DNA of 64,000 nt from Brevibacillus fortis (GCF_003013395.1 NZ_PXZM01000008.1:30086-94085); one strand, 5' to 3'; counted from the first letter of the stretch, positions 14,217-24,150 are shown. The notes: a model not told the origin generated them from the sequence alone. A program made the numbers and translations.

Positions 14217-16736
14217 ATGTTAGGACTCGTTAAAAAGATATTCGGCGATAGCAATGAACGTGAAGTAAAGAAAATGTTTAAGCGTGTAGAAAGTATCAAC
14301 GATCTGGAACCAACGATTAAGGCACTCTCTGATGACCAACTGCGGGAGAAGACTGCTGAGTTTAAGGCGCGCTTGGCAAATGGAGAAGAACTGGACAAAA
14401 TTTTGAATGAAGCGTTTGCCGTTGTACGTGAAGCATCGATTCGTGTACTGGGTATGCGTCACTTCGACGTCCAGATGATTGGTGGTATGGTTCTTCAGGA
14501 AGGCCGTATCTCCGAGATGAAGACGGGTGAAGGTAAAACCCTGGTTGCGACACTGGCGACATACCTGAATGCCCTGATGGGAAAAGGCGTTCACGTTGTT
14601 ACCGTGAACGAATACTTGGCTGAGCGCGACTCGACCATCATGGGTAAGCTGTATAACTTCCTCGGACTGACAGTCGGTTTGAACAAGAATGGACTGAGCC
14701 CTGAGGAAAAACGCGAAGCATACGCGTGTGACATTACTTACGGTACGAACAATGAGTTTGGCTTCGATTACCTGCGTGACAATATGGTCCTGTACAAGGA
14801 ACAAATGGTGCAACGTCCGCTCTTCTTCGCTATCATCGACGAAGTGGACAGCATTTTGATTGACGAAGCACGTACGCCGTTGATCATCTCCGGCTCTGCT
14901 AACAAATCGACAGAGCTGTACTACATCTGCTCGCATTTTGTAAAGCGTCTGGAAGCAGAAAAAGATTTTACCATCGATGAGAAGTTGAAAATCGTCAACC
15001 TTTCAGATGAAGGTGTGAGCAAGGTCGAACAGGCATTCAACATCGACAACCTGTACGATACGGCACATATCACGTTGAACCACCACATTACAGCGGCGTT
15101 GAAGGCACAAGTATTATTCAAGCGCGATGTCGATTATGTGGTGCAGGAAGGCGAAGTTGTGATCGTTGACGAGTTTACCGGCCGTCTGATGGTTGGACGT
15201 CGTTACAGCGATGGCTTGCATCAAGCGATCGAAGCCAAAGAAGGTCTGCGTGTCCAAAGCGAGAGCATGACACTGGCTACCATTACCTTGCAAAACTACT
15301 TCCGTATGTACCAGAAGCTGGCGGGTATGACAGGTACAGCGAAGACGGAAGAAGAAGAATTCAAAAAGATTTACGGTCTCGATGTCGTGGTTATTCCAAC
15401 GAATAAGCCTGTACAGCGTATCGATTCGCCAGACCTTGTTTTCAAAACAGAGGCAGCGAAATATCGTGCGGTTGTAAACGACATTGTCGAGCGTCACAAA
15501 AAGGGCCAACCGATCCTGGTAGGTACCATCTCCATCGAAAACTCGGAGCGATTGTCCCAAATGCTGAAGCAAAAGGGCGTACCGCATAACGTATTGAACG
15601 CGAAGCAGCATGAGCGCGAGGCGGAAATTGTTGCGCGTGCAGGTGTGTATGGAGCGGTTACCATTGCGACAAACATGGCGGGTCGTGGTACGGACATTCA
15701 GCTTGGCGAAGGTGTTGCGGAGCAGGGCGGTCTTCATATTATCGGTACAGAACGTCACGAGAGCCGTCGGATTGATAATCAGCTGCGTGGTCGTGCTGGT
15801 CGTCAGGGAGACCCGGGTTCATCCCAGTTCTTCCTCTCGATGCAAGATGAGCTGATGCGTCGTTTCGGTGCAGACAATATCATGAATATGATGGATCGTC
15901 TGGGGATGGAAGAGGATATGCCGATCGAGAGCCGACTGGTTACTCGTGCGGTAGAATCTGCGCAGAAGCGTGTAGAGGGATCGAACTTCGATGCACGTAA
16001 AGGCGTTCTCCAGTATGACGACGTGATGAATCAGCAGCGTCTGGTTGTCTACAAACAACGTAAAGACATCCTGGAACAGGAAAATCTCAGCGATGTTGCT
16101 TTGAATATGATCTACGCAGTAATGGAGCGTGCAGTGTCTCTGCATTGTCCAAAAGAAGAGGTACCAGAGGATTGGGATCTGCAAGCAATGGCCGATGCTG
16201 CCAATAATGGATTCCTCTATGAAGAAAATATTGCAGCAAAAATGCTGAAAGGCATGGAAGCAGAAGAAATTCTCGAACTGTTGAAAGCTGAAGTCGACAA
16301 GCAGTACAAACAGCGTGAAGAAGAAATCGGTGAATCGATTCGCGAGTTTGAAAAAGTCGTCATTCTGCGTGCTGTCGACAGCAAGTGGATGGATCACATC
16401 GATGCGATGGATCAATTGCGTCAAGGTATTCACCTGCGCGCCTACGCACAAAACGACCCGCTTCGTGAGTACCAGTTCGAAGGATACGAAATGTATCAAG
16501 GTATGCTGGCTGCTGTTCAAGAAGAAGTCGCTATGTACATCATGAAGGCCGAAGTCAGTCAAAACCTGGAGCGTCAGGATGTCATTCGCGGTCAAGGAAT
16601 CGATACGGACAACTTGCAAACCTCAGGACCATCTGATCGTCCAGATCCTGAGACCTCCGGTGATGCTGATCCGAAAAACCGTGCACAGCGTCGCGCTCAA
16701 GAGCAGGATCGCAAACGCCAGAATAAGAAACACTAA
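14217..16736 (+). CDS. secA: Preprotein translocase ATPase SecA
   Basis: SecA is the motor that drives precursor proteins through SecYEG. The ATG at 14217 gives 839 residues, the usual length; the open frame extends 42 codons further up but encodes no SecA-like sequence. Visible motifs are Walker A MKTGEGKT (101-108), the [19 protein letters not shown] segment, [13 protein letters not shown], and [20 protein letters not shown]. The scaffold and helical domains follow. The C-terminus ([19 protein letters not shown]) is charged and lacks the usual zinc-binding motif (CxCxSGKKYKxCC/H); no cysteine pairs are present there. Many SecA proteins end this way, but Bacillus SecA carries the motif. prfB lies downstream, as in Bacillus. 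Confidence 0.98.
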   Translation: MLGLVKKIFGDSNEREVKKMFKRVESINDLEPTIKALSDDQLREKTAEFKARLANGEELDKILNEAFAVVREASIRVLGMRHFDVQMIGGMVLQEGRISEMKTGEGKTLVATLATYLNALMGKGVHVVTVNEYLAERDSTIMGKLYNFLGLTVGLNKNGLSPEEKREAYACDITYGTNNEFGFDYLRDNMVLYKEQMVQRPLFFAIIDEVDSILIDEARTPLIISGSANKSTELYYICSHFVKRLEAEKDFTIDEKLKIVNLSDEGVSKVEQAFNIDNLYDTAHITLNHHITAALKAQVLFKRDVDYVVQEGEVVIVDEFTGRLMVGRRYSDGLHQAIEAKEGLRVQSESMTLATITLQNYFRMYQKLAGMTGTAKTEEEEFKKIYGLDVVVIPTNKPVQRIDSPDLVFKTEAAKYRAVVNDIVERHKKGQPILVGTISIENSERLSQMLKQKGVPHNVLNAKQHEREAEIVARAGVYGAVTIATNMAGRGTDIQLGEGVAEQGGLHIIGTERHESRRIDNQLRGRAGRQGDPGSSQFFLSMQDELMRRFGADNIMNMMDRLGMEEDMPIESRLVTRAVESAQKRVEGSNFDARKGVLQYDDVMNQQRLVVYKQRKDILEQENLSDVALNMIYAVMERAVSLHCPKEEVPEDWDLQAMADAANNGFLYEENIAAKMLKGMEAEEILELLKAEVDKQYKQREEEIGESIREFEKVVILRAVDSKWMDHIDAMDQLRQGIHLRAYAQNDPLREYQFEGYEMYQGMLAAVQEEVAMYIMKAEVSQNLERQDVIRGQGIDTDNLQTSGPSDRPDPETSGDADPKNRAQRRAQEQDRKRQNKKH

Positions 16737-16746
16737 GCAATGACAG

Positions 16747-16794
16747 AACATTCTTCTCGTATCGGCAAATTCGGTACGAGGGGAATGTTTTTTT
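16747..16794 (+). terminator. secA terminator
   Basis: AACATTC (16747-16753) and inner CTCGTA pair with TACGAG and GAATGTT (16783-16789), followed by a T-run to 16794. Confidence 0.82.
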
Positions 16795-16979
16795 CTTGCC
16801 CATTCCTAATGCCTTGACAGTATTCGTCCTCATCTATTCTTCCTCGTCTGATATAAACGATCTATTTGTCTAACACTGGTAAATGTGATCGAACGATTCA
16901 AGTGGTAATTATCTGAAAAATAAATAGAATCGTAAGTACAACACTTTTACCAAATTCACGAAGGCGGGGGAATGAACAA

Positions 16980-17441
16980 ATGAGAACGTCAGCGAACGTG
17001 ATGGGGATACAAACGAAAAATATAATGGAGCGCATTTCTATAACATTAAAAGCGGTGCTAAAGACAGGAAAGGAGAATAAAAAAGTACAACTGATTGAAA
17101 AAGAGGAGGGAATCGAATTACCGAGAGTTATCTCAGCGCAAGAGCCAGTTTTTGAGGACAAGCGACTGATGGAAGAAATTCCGGAGCCAAATTGGAATGA
17201 GGCCGTGATCGTCCCACCGAATGGATTGGTGGATCGAACGCGTGAAAGTCCACTAGTAAAAAAATATCGAAAAACACACAACTGGAAGAGACAAGCCTTC
17301 ATCAAGCAAGCTTATCAGCTGAAAGCAAGCGAAGCTCGGCGTACGCATCTCCATCTGGTTGCCGCACCACAGGCGGAAAATAAACAACCACATGAAATCC
17401 GAGACCTGAGATCCTCGCCATCACCACCGGTGGCAACGTGA
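16980..17441 (+). CDS. Unknown 153-residue protein between secA and prfB
   Basis: I do not recognise this protein. The ATG at 16980 has a GGCGGGGG ribosome binding site at normal distance. The product has no signal peptide or clear membrane segment. Its N-terminal half is mixed charged (KNIMERISITLKAVLKTGKE), followed by a proline- and acid-rich middle (EEIPEPNWNEAVIVPPNGLV) and a basic region (KKYRKTHNWKRQAFIKQAYQ). The tail is rich in proline and serine (SSPSPPVAT). Such composition suggests a partly disordered, possibly nucleic-acid- or partner-binding protein. There is no overlapping better frame on either strand. It could be a lineage-specific gene; it could also be a chance open frame, though the ribosome binding site argues against that. 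Confidence 0.5.
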   Translation: MRTSANVMGIQTKNIMERISITLKAVLKTGKENKKVQLIEKEEGIELPRVISAQEPVFEDKRLMEEIPEPNWNEAVIVPPNGLVDRTRESPLVKKYRKTHNWKRQAFIKQAYQLKASEARRTHLHLVAAPQAENKQPHEIRDLRSSPSPPVAT

Positions 17442-17490
17442 CAAAGTGTATGGGCGAAGTCCCTTTTCTAAACGTGACATGCTACCGTAT

Positions 17491-17518
17491 TTGCGCATCG
17501 GGCAAATTACGTTACAAT
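17491..17518 (+). promoter_or_regulatory. Probable sigma-A promoter of prfB
   Basis: TTGCGC (17491-17496), a 16-nt spacer and TACAAT (17513-17518) lie 38 bases before the prfB start. Confidence 0.55.
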
Positions 17519-17555
17519 AAAACATAGCTTACGTAAAGAGAAGGTGATTCGCAAC

Positions 17556-18669
17556 ATGGCATTAATCGATATTGCGGACATCAAACAAGAGATGTCTAGC
17601 ATGGCTAAGCGTTTAGCGGATATTAGGGGGTCTCTTTGACCTCCCAGTAAAACAGGAACGAATCGGTGAACTGGAAGAGCGTATGCTGGCACCCGATTTT
17701 TGGGATGACAATGATGCAGCGCAAAAGACAATCAGTGAACTGAATGTAATCAAAAGCCTCGTAGAGACGATGACCAAGCTGGATTCTCAGTACGAGGATC
17801 TCCAGGTAATGCTGGAGCTCGTCATCGAAGAAGGGGATTCGTCCCTCATTCAAGATCTGTATGACAGTACGCAGGAGCTGCGGAAGTCATTTGAGAGCTT
17901 TGAGCTGGAATTGCTTTTGAGTGATGAATACGACAAAAACAACGCGATTCTGGAGCTGCATCCAGGAGCGGGTGGGACAGAGTCCCAGGATTGGGCGTCC
18001 ATGCTTCTGCGTATGTATACACGTTGGGGGGATGCCAAGGGCTTCAAGGTGGATACATTGGACTATTTGCCTGGTGATGAAGCCGGTGTAAAAAGTGTTA
18101 CTCTCCTCATTAAGGGCTACAATGCGTATGGCTACCTCAAATCAGAAAAAGGGGTTCATCGTCTTGTGCGGATATCTCCGTTTGATGCCTCTGGACGTCG
18201 ACACACATCGTTTGTGTCTTGCAACGTCCTGCCGGAGATCGAAGACGATAATGCGGTAGACATACGTACGGAAGACCTGAAAATTGATACGTATCGTTCC
18301 AGTGGTGCAGGTGGTCAGCATATCAACACGACTGACTCCGCTGTACGGATTACTCACTTGCCTTCTGGAATTGTGGTGACGTGTCAAACAGAACGCTCCC
18401 AGATTAAAAACCGGGAGCGTGCGATGAAGATGCTAACGGCACGACTGTTTGAGAAAAAACGGGAAGAACAAGAGAAAACGTTGGCCGCTATTCAAGGTGA
18501 ACAAAAAGATATTGCATGGGGCAGCCAAATTCGTTCCTATGTCTTCCACCCATACAGTCTGGTAAAAGACCACCGGACGAATATGGAGGTAGGAAACGTT
18601 CAAGCCGTCATGGATGGTGATATTGATTCGTTTATCGATGCCTATCTGCGCGCGCAGATTAATCGTTAA
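17556..18669 (+). CDS. prfB: Peptide chain release factor 2, with programmed +1 frameshift
   Basis: RF2 recognises UGA and UAA stop codons and releases the finished protein. The gene is read as 17556-17636 joined to 17638-18669, giving about 370 residues. After 26 codons the zero frame has AGGGGG, TCT and CTT, then an in-frame TGA (17637-17639); slipping forward one base at CTT continues the frame. This is the classic autoregulatory prfB frameshift: a Shine-Dalgarno-like AGGGGG, a slippery CTTT, and UGA as the sensor of RF2 level. Conserved features are the SPF anticodon-like tripeptide in [14 protein letters not shown] and the catalytic GGQ at about residues 252-254. It should not be annotated as a pseudogene. 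The 3' end overlaps the convergent kinase gene by 11 bases. Confidence 0.97.
17623..17639 (+). promoter_or_regulatory. RF2 programmed frameshift site
   Basis: AGGGGG is followed by TCTCTTTGAC. The internal Shine-Dalgarno-like AGGGGG, slippery CTTT and stop TGA have the spacing of known prfB sites. A low RF2 level lets the ribosome slip by +1 and make more RF2. Confidence 0.93.
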
Positions 18670-20095
18670 ACGAAACAGAAGGCTTCAAGGCTTTTGGTAT
18701 GGAAATCGATACGGTGGTTCCTTTGCCGACATCACTGGCGATGTTGATTGTTCCCCCGTGATCGCGAATAATTTTTGAGCTTACCATTAACCCCAGGCCA
18801 GTTCCTGTTTCTTTTGTACTATAAAAAAGCTCTCCTAATCGGGGAAGTAGCTCGGCAGGGATGCCTTGTCCTTGATCGCTGATTCGGATGACAACATCGG
18901 AAGAGCGCTCTACAACCTTGATTGTGAGATTTCCACCTAACGGCATGGCTTCCATGCCGTTTTTTATGATGTTTATGAAGACTTGCTTGATTTGATATTC
19001 CTCACACAATATGAGGGACGTGACTTGCGGAAAATCAGTAAGAATGGATACATTTTTAAGAAGTGCCTGTGGTTCCAAAAGCTTAATGACAGACAAAAGC
19101 AATGGCAAAAGGCCGTTGGGAGCGAATCGCAACGCTTGCGGCTTCGCCATGATCAAAAGCTCACTGGTAATCGAAGTGATCCGGTCGATTTCAGATCGCA
19201 TGATTTGCAAGTATTGCTGATTCGCGAATTCGTCCCCTTCCATGAGTTGAATAAACCCTTTCAATGCCGTAAGTGGATTGCGAATTTCATGGGCGATTCC
19301 CGCGGCAAGCTCTCCTAGAACGGACAGCTTGTCAGAGTAACGAAGCAATTCCTCTGATTGCCGACGTTCTGTAATATCACGTGCCACAAAAACCGTGCTG
19401 AGAATATGACCGTACGAACAAATGTCAGGTGTTCCTTTCACATCGAACAGTAACATTCTCCCGTCTGGGTGAAGGTAATGGTACTCAGCGTCGAGTGTGA
19501 TTTTCTGCTTCATCATTTGAGTAAAATCGCTCTTGGCTTTGGTTACTTGCTCAGGATGAATCAAGATCGAAAAATGCTGATTGATCACTTGATCAATTGT
19601 AAGACCGCTCACCGCCTGAACAGAAGGAGAAGCGTAAGTAATCATTCCGTCGACATCGACAATTAAAATCAAATCCATAATGTTTTCGGATATTAAGCGG
19701 AAATTTTCTTGCATCTGGTGCAGAGCTTTTTCCATCTTCTTTTGCTGCGTGATGTTCTTGGCGATGGAATAGCGACTGACGATTTCGCCGTTGTGAAAAA
19801 TAGGAAAACTGGAAGCGAAAATATCCACAACCTGCCCGTTTTTATGGAGCAACTGATAATGCTTATTTTTTCTGATTTCTGCAGAGAGGATTTGTTGTTG
19901 TTTCTTACTGTCGAGACCCTCTGTAGAAGCGAGAATTTCCCAAATTTGCATGCGCAGCAATTCTTGAGAGGTGTATCCTATCAATGCTTCACCAGCGGCG
20001 TTCACTCCTGTGAATTTGCCTTCCATGTCGAACATGAAAACAGCATCAGGATTGTTGTGGAATAGAGAAGTATATAACTGTATCTGCGTGTCCAT
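18659..20095 (-). CDS. PAS-domain sensor histidine kinase (KinA/KinE-like)
   Basis: This 478-residue kinase has no membrane segment and is probably cytoplasmic. Two PAS domains are visible: about residues 7-120 ([20 protein letters not shown]) and 130-248 ([20 protein letters not shown]). A HisKA domain follows with the phosphorylated His269 in [14 protein letters not shown], then the ATP-binding domain with the N box ([12 protein letters not shown]) and G boxes ([23 protein letters not shown]). This layout is that of the sporulation phosphorelay kinases KinA, KinB and KinE, which feed Spo0F. No response regulator is adjacent, which is also typical of those orphan kinases. The start follows GAGGCGGATAGGT. 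The role in sporulation is inferred from architecture. Confidence 0.88.
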   Translation of the reverse strand: MDTQIQLYTSLFHNNPDAVFMFDMEGKFTGVNAAGEALIGYTSQELLRMQIWEILASTEGLDSKKQQQILSAEIRKNKHYQLLHKNGQVVDIFASSFPIFHNGEIVSRYSIAKNITQQKKMEKALHQMQENFRLISENIMDLILIVDVDGMITYASPSVQAVSGLTIDQVINQHFSILIHPEQVTKAKSDFTQMMKQKITLDAEYHYLHPDGRMLLFDVKGTPDICSYGHILSTVFVARDITERRQSEELLRYSDKLSVLGELAAGIAHEIRNPLTALKGFIQLMEGDEFANQQYLQIMRSEIDRITSITSELLIMAKPQALRFAPNGLLPLLLSVIKLLEPQALLKNVSILTDFPQVTSLILCEEYQIKQVFINIIKNGMEAMPLGGNLTIKVVERSSDVVIRISDQGQGIPAELLPRLGELFYSTKETGTGLGLMVSSKIIRDHGGTINIASDVGKGTTVSISIPKALKPSVSFND

Positions 20096-20236
20096 ACCTA
20101 TCCGCCTCTCTGTTGCTACTTGCTACCTTGAATCGTTCGCTGTAGAAAGGAAAAATCCTACCAGACAAAAGTCTGTATTCATAATTATGTTATACTTCAT
20201 GAAAGAACAAGGTCATGAAAAAGGAGAGAAACCGTC

Positions 20237-20506
20237 ATGTTGTATGCAGCATTTTTGCCAATCGTAAATCAAGAGCTGAATGCTCAAGTAAGACCTGCGC
20301 ATCTTACGTATATTAATGATTTGTACAAGCAGGGAAAAGTGTTCATGGCAGGACCCTTTACAGATAAGCTTGGCGGATTGGTTATTTACAAAGCGGATTC
20401 TCTGGAAGAAGCTCGCCAATTGGCTGAGGCTGATCCAGTTGTTGTGGAAGGCGCACGGACGTTGGAGTTACGTGAATGGAGCCCGTTGGAATTTCCTCTG
20501 TCCTAA
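20237..20506 (+). CDS. YciI family protein
   Basis: This 89-residue protein belongs to the YciI-like family, small ferredoxin-fold proteins whose function is mostly unknown. It begins MLYAAFLPIVNQELNAQVRP and has the conserved pattern HLTYINDLYKQGKVFMAGPF, then LVIYKADSLEEARQLAEADP, where the His and Asp of the family's putative active site are present. The start follows AAAGGAGAG. It lies divergent from the histidine kinase and 76 bases before the cytochrome gene. No specific partner or substrate is suggested by the context. Confidence 0.85.
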   Translation: MLYAAFLPIVNQELNAQVRPAHLTYINDLYKQGKVFMAGPFTDKLGGLVIYKADSLEEARQLAEADPVVVEGARTLELREWSPLEFPLS

Positions 20507-20582
20507 ATGGTTGTCGCAAGAATGAGAAGCGGTAGTCGGAGGCATACTTAGCGAAGAAATCCGAATAAAGGAGGGAACAGCC

Positions 20583-20963
20583 TTGAAACGTATTCCACTC
20601 GTTTTGACAGCGGCTGTACTCGCATTCTCGCTAAGTGCCTGTGGTGGCGGCAATCAGCAAGCCCAGCCGCCAGCCAACCAACCGGCAACAGAGGCTCCGG
20701 CTACAGAAACTCCGCCAGCCACAACGCCATCTGGCAGCTATGATGCAGCAACTGCAGAAACCATGTACAAAAATACCTGTTCAAGCTGCCACGGACAGAC
20801 GTTGGAAGGGGCAGTTGGACCGAACTTGCAAAAGATCGGCGGTCAGTTGAACAAGGAACAGATCATGGGCATTTTGGAAAAAGGAAAAGGATCAATGCCT
20901 CCAGGTCTCGTCACAGGAAAAGATGCAGAAAACATCGCTGCATGGTTAGCAGACAAAAAGTAA
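20583..20963 (+). CDS. Membrane-anchored cytochrome c lipoprotein (CccB/c-551-like)
   Basis: This small c-type cytochrome carries electrons on the outer face of the membrane, most likely to a terminal oxidase. It starts with TTG behind AAGGAGGGAAC. The 126-residue precursor has a lipoprotein signal peptide (VLAFSLSACG, Cys20 lipidated), then a flexible linker rich in P, A, T and Q (about 21-55). The haem domain has the covalent haem site CSSCH and a candidate axial Met in GSMPPGLV. The arrangement is that of Bacillus cytochrome c-551 (CccB). The gene stands alone, ending before a terminator; no oxidase genes are in the window. Confidence 0.9.
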   Translation: MKRIPLVLTAAVLAFSLSACGGGNQQAQPPANQPATEAPATETPPATTPSGSYDAATAETMYKNTCSSCHGQTLEGAVGPNLQKIGGQLNKEQIMGILEKGKGSMPPGLVTGKDAENIAAWLADKK

Positions 20964-20979
20964 ACAGGGCAACAAACCA

Positions 20980-21007
20980 GCGCTCGAGCAAATCGGGCGC
21001 TTTTTTC
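20980..21007 (+). terminator. Terminator after the cytochrome gene
   Basis: GCGCTCGA (20980-20987) pairs with TCGGGCGC (20993-21000) around GCAAA, followed by a run of six T. Confidence 0.85.
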
Positions 21008-21030
21008 TTTGGACGAAAAAAGATTTTTTG

Positions 21031-21078
21031 TTGTATTCTATATGGATTTTTATTATTATTCATGTATAAAAATACAGA
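21031..21078 (+). promoter_or_regulatory. argC promoter with ARG box operator
   Basis: A possible sigma-A promoter reads TTGTAT (21031-21036), 17 nt, TATTAT (21054-21059). Directly downstream, CATGTATAAAAATACAG at 21061-21077 is a close match to the ARG box bound by AhrC/ArgR (CATGAATAAAAATKCAAK). Arginine-loaded repressor would block initiation of the argCBD unit. Confidence 0.75.
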
Positions 21079-21099
21079 ATAGAATAAAGGGGAGAGAGC

Positions 21100-22140
21100 A
21101 TGGTTCGGGTCGGGATTGTTGGAGCAACGGGTTATGGTGGCGCGGAGTTGATCCGTCTTTTGGCTGGGCATCCGCATGTTGAGATTGCAAACGTATACTC
21201 AAGTTCATCAGAAGGGGAAAGCTTGGAAAAATCGTTTCCGCATGTAGCTGGGCTCAGGTTGCCCACATTATCACCGATTGATGCAGACAGCATGAGCGGT
21301 GTGAACGATCTGATCTTTCTCGCTACACCTGCGGGAGTAAGTAGCACGTTATCTCCGAAGTTGGTCGAAAAAGGCTTGAAGGTCATTGATTTGTCCGGGG
21401 ATTTTCGTCTAGAAAACGGTGCGGTCTACAAAACGTGGTACAAACATGAGCCGGCCCCTTCCCAATGGGTAGAAGCAGCGATTTACGGTTTAACCGAGTG
21501 GAATCAAGAGCAAGTGGCAGGTGCCAGTCTCATCGCGAATCCAGGCTGCTATCCCACTGCTACGCTCCTCGCCTTGCTTCCGCTGGTGAAGACAGGCTGG
21601 GTACAGCCTAACAGTTGGATCGTCGATGCCAAATCAGGTGTATCCGGCGCTGGACGTGGAGTAGCGCTCGGTGTTCATTACAGCGAGATCAATGAAAGTA
21701 TTCATGCTTATAAAGTTGCGAATCATCAGCATACACCAGAGATTGAACAGGAGCTGCAAAAACAGAGCGGGGAAGAGACGCTTGTTCAATTTACGCCGCA
21801 TCTGGTGCCGATGACCCGAGGGATTTTAGTCACGGCTTACGGACAACTAACGACTGATGTTACACAATCGCAAATCCAGGAACTATACGAGGCCACTTAT
21901 GCGGATAAGCCTTTTGTGCGCGTACGTCCTGCAGGCAGTCATCCACATACCAAAGAAGTATATGGCTCCAATTACTGCGATATCGCCATCCATGTCGATC
22001 AGCGCACGAGGCGTGTCATCTTACTGTCGGTAATCGATAATATGATGAAGGGCGCAGCCGGTCAAGCCGTACAAAACATGAATGTCATGTTTAATTTGCC
22101 TGAGAAAACAGGCTTGCCGCTCGTACCAGTATTCCCGTAG
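21100..22140 (+). CDS. argC: N-acetyl-gamma-glutamyl-phosphate reductase
   Basis: ArgC reduces N-acetylglutamyl phosphate with NADPH, the third step of arginine synthesis. The 346-residue protein begins with the nucleotide-binding motif VGIVGATGYGGAELIRLLA, and has the catalytic cysteine in the signature IANPGCYPTATLLALL, followed by the expected DAKSGVSGAGR and the HQHTPEIEQEL segment. The ribosome binding site is GGGGAGAG. It opens the unit argC-argB-argD; the argJ gene that normally follows argC in Bacillus is not here, and argB starts 14 bases after the argC stop. An ARG box lies at its promoter. Confidence 0.97.
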   Translation: MVRVGIVGATGYGGAELIRLLAGHPHVEIANVYSSSSEGESLEKSFPHVAGLRLPTLSPIDADSMSGVNDLIFLATPAGVSSTLSPKLVEKGLKVIDLSGDFRLENGAVYKTWYKHEPAPSQWVEAAIYGLTEWNQEQVAGASLIANPGCYPTATLLALLPLVKTGWVQPNSWIVDAKSGVSGAGRGVALGVHYSEINESIHAYKVANHQHTPEIEQELQKQSGEETLVQFTPHLVPMTRGILVTAYGQLTTDVTQSQIQELYEATYADKPFVRVRPAGSHPHTKEVYGSNYCDIAIHVDQRTRRVILLSVIDNMMKGAAGQAVQNMNVMFNLPEKTGLPLVPVFP

Positions 22141-22153
22141 AGGAGGAGAGCAG

Positions 22154-22951
22154 ATGCAAGGAATTGTCGTGATCAAATGTGGCGGAAGCACCATGGATCA
22201 GCTACCTGACTCCTTCTTTCAGGCGATTGCCGGATTGCAGGCGCAAGGGAAAGAGATCGTCATCGTCCATGGGGGCGGACCTGCCATTAACAGTATGCTC
22301 GATCGAGTTCAGATCACTCCGCAATTTGTCGATGGGCTTCGTGTTACCTGCGAGGACACACTGCGTGTTGTAGAGATGGTCTTGTGCGGCAGTATCAACA
22401 AGGCACTGGTAAAAAGGCTGACGGAGGCAGGAGCCAAGGCTTGGGGAGTTAGTGGCATCGATGGCCAGACCCTTTTGGCAACAAAAACGCCAAAGCCACT
22501 CGGGTGGGTAGGAGAAATCAAGCAGGCGGATACGACCATTCCGAAAGCGATTCTTGGGCAGGGATACGTCCCGGTGATTGCTCCCCTTTCCGTCAGTGAA
22601 GATGGCACGGAGACATTTAACGTCAATGCTGATGTAGCCGCAGGAGTGATTGCAGCAGCACTCAGCGCTGAAAAACTGATTATGGTGACAGACGTTCCGG
22701 GCATCATGCAGCCACAGCCAGACGGAACCAAGGCAGTAGTACCAGCCACAAGTGCCGAAGAGATACAGGAAATGATTCGGGCAGAAATTATTACTGGTGG
22801 AATGATTCCGAAGGTTCAGGCAGCTCTCGACGCTCTCGGACAGGGAGTGGAGCAGGTTGTCATCTGCCGGGGAATCGCTGACGATCTGCTCGGTGTTTGT
22901 GCGGGGCAGGCAGTTGGGACAATCGTTCGTATGAATGTCAATTACGCTTAG
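22154..22951 (+). CDS. argB: Acetylglutamate kinase
   Basis: ArgB phosphorylates N-acetylglutamate, the second step of arginine synthesis. The ATG at 22154 follows AGGAGGAGAG; the open frame extends into argC but has no ribosome binding site there. The 265-residue product shows the family features IVVIKCGGSTMD (phosphate-binding Lys and Gly loop), IVHGGGPAINSML (substrate loop) and NVNADVAAGVIAAALSAEKL, with DVPGI near the ATP pocket. The short N-terminus, without the extra helix of arginine-inhibited forms, suggests that feedback inhibition acts elsewhere. argD follows 17 bases after its stop. Confidence 0.96.
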   Translation: MQGIVVIKCGGSTMDQLPDSFFQAIAGLQAQGKEIVIVHGGGPAINSMLDRVQITPQFVDGLRVTCEDTLRVVEMVLCGSINKALVKRLTEAGAKAWGVSGIDGQTLLATKTPKPLGWVGEIKQADTTIPKAILGQGYVPVIAPLSVSEDGTETFNVNADVAAGVIAAALSAEKLIMVTDVPGIMQPQPDGTKAVVPATSAEEIQEMIRAEIITGGMIPKVQAALDALGQGVEQVVICRGIADDLLGVCAGQAVGTIVRMNVNYA

Positions 22952-22968
22952 GTAGGAGGGAAAAGAAT

Positions 22969-24150
22969 ATGCATACAACAACAGCGCCAGTGCATCTCAT
23001 GAATAACTATGCGAGATGGCGAATCAGTTTGGTAAAAGGACAAGGAAACCAGGTATGGGATGATCAAGGCAAGCAATATCTCGATTTTACCTCAGGAATT
23101 GCCGTGACTTCGTTAGGGCATGTCCCGCCAAAAGTAACGGCAAAGCTGCACGAACAGCTCGATACGTTGTGGCATTGCTCGAATCTGGTACATGTGCCTC
23201 AGCAAGAGATTTTGGCGGAAAAGCTGAGCCGACTGTCTGGACTGGATCAGGCTTTTTTCTGCAACAGTGGAGCGGAGGCGAATGAAGGCTTGATCAAGCT
23301 CGCTCGCCGCTATGCACAAAAGGTAAAAGGGACCGACCGTTACGAAATCATCAGCTTTGAACAATCTTTTCATGGACGGACATTGGCTACCCTGACGGCT
23401 ACTGGACAGGAAAAGGTGAAGGACGGATTCGCACCATTGCCGCAGGGCTTTGTCACCGTTCCTTACAACGACCTTGATGCAGTCAAGTCAGCAATTACAG
23501 ACAAGACATGCGCGATCATGCTGGAGCTGGTTCAGGGTGAAGGCGGCGTACATCCAGCAGAAGAGGCGTGGGTGAAGGCGCTGCGTGAATTATGCGATAC
23601 GCACGGATTGCTCCTGTTAATCGATGAGATACAGACTGGGATCGGTCGCACGGGTACATGGTTTGCCTTCCAGCAATATGACATGAAGCCGGATGCGATT
23701 TCCTTGGCAAAAGGATTGGGAAGTGGTTTCCCGATTGGAGCAGTAGTCGCGACCAAGGAAGTAGCAGAAGCATTTGCTCCGGGTACGCATGGTACTACTT
23801 TTGGTGGGAACCCATTGGCAGCAACTGCTGGAATCGCAACGCTTACGACGATGGAAGAAGAGCAGATTTTGGAGCGGGTAGCCCATATCCATGACGTATT
23901 GATCAAAGAGCTGGAGAAGCTCAAGGCAGAGCATCCAGACAAAGTAGTTACAGTTCGGGGAAAAGGACTGCTTCTCGGTGTGGAGCTAACGATTCCTGCT
24001 GGTGAGTCGGTAGCGTATGCACGGGAAAAAGGAGTCATTCTGCTGATGGCTGGCCCACAAGTAGTGAGACTCCTGCCTTCTTTTGTGACCACAGATGATG
24101 AGGTAAAGCAGGCAATTGCTGTATTAAGCGAAGCGCTGTCTCAGGTTTAG
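22969..24150 (+). CDS. argD: Acetylornithine aminotransferase
   Basis: ArgD transfers an amino group from glutamate to N-acetylglutamate semialdehyde, using pyridoxal phosphate. The ATG at 22969 follows GGTAGGAGGG and gives 393 residues. Motifs seen: the cofactor region FCNSGAEANEGLIKLARRYA, the aspartate in LLIDEIQTGIGRTG, and the lysine that binds the cofactor in ISLAKGLGSGFPIGAVV. The class III aminotransferase end is intact. It is last in the argCBD unit and is followed by a strong terminator; carA then begins from its own promoter. Confidence 0.96.
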   Translation: MHTTTAPVHLMNNYARWRISLVKGQGNQVWDDQGKQYLDFTSGIAVTSLGHVPPKVTAKLHEQLDTLWHCSNLVHVPQQEILAEKLSRLSGLDQAFFCNSGAEANEGLIKLARRYAQKVKGTDRYEIISFEQSFHGRTLATLTATGQEKVKDGFAPLPQGFVTVPYNDLDAVKSAITDKTCAIMLELVQGEGGVHPAEEAWVKALRELCDTHGLLLLIDEIQTGIGRTGTWFAFQQYDMKPDAISLAKGLGSGFPIGAVVATKEVAEAFAPGTHGTTFGGNPLAATAGIATLTTMEEEQILERVAHIHDVLIKELEKLKAEHPDKVVTVRGKGLLLGVELTIPAGESVAYAREKGVILLMAGPQVVRLLPSFVTTDDEVKQAIAVLSEALSQV

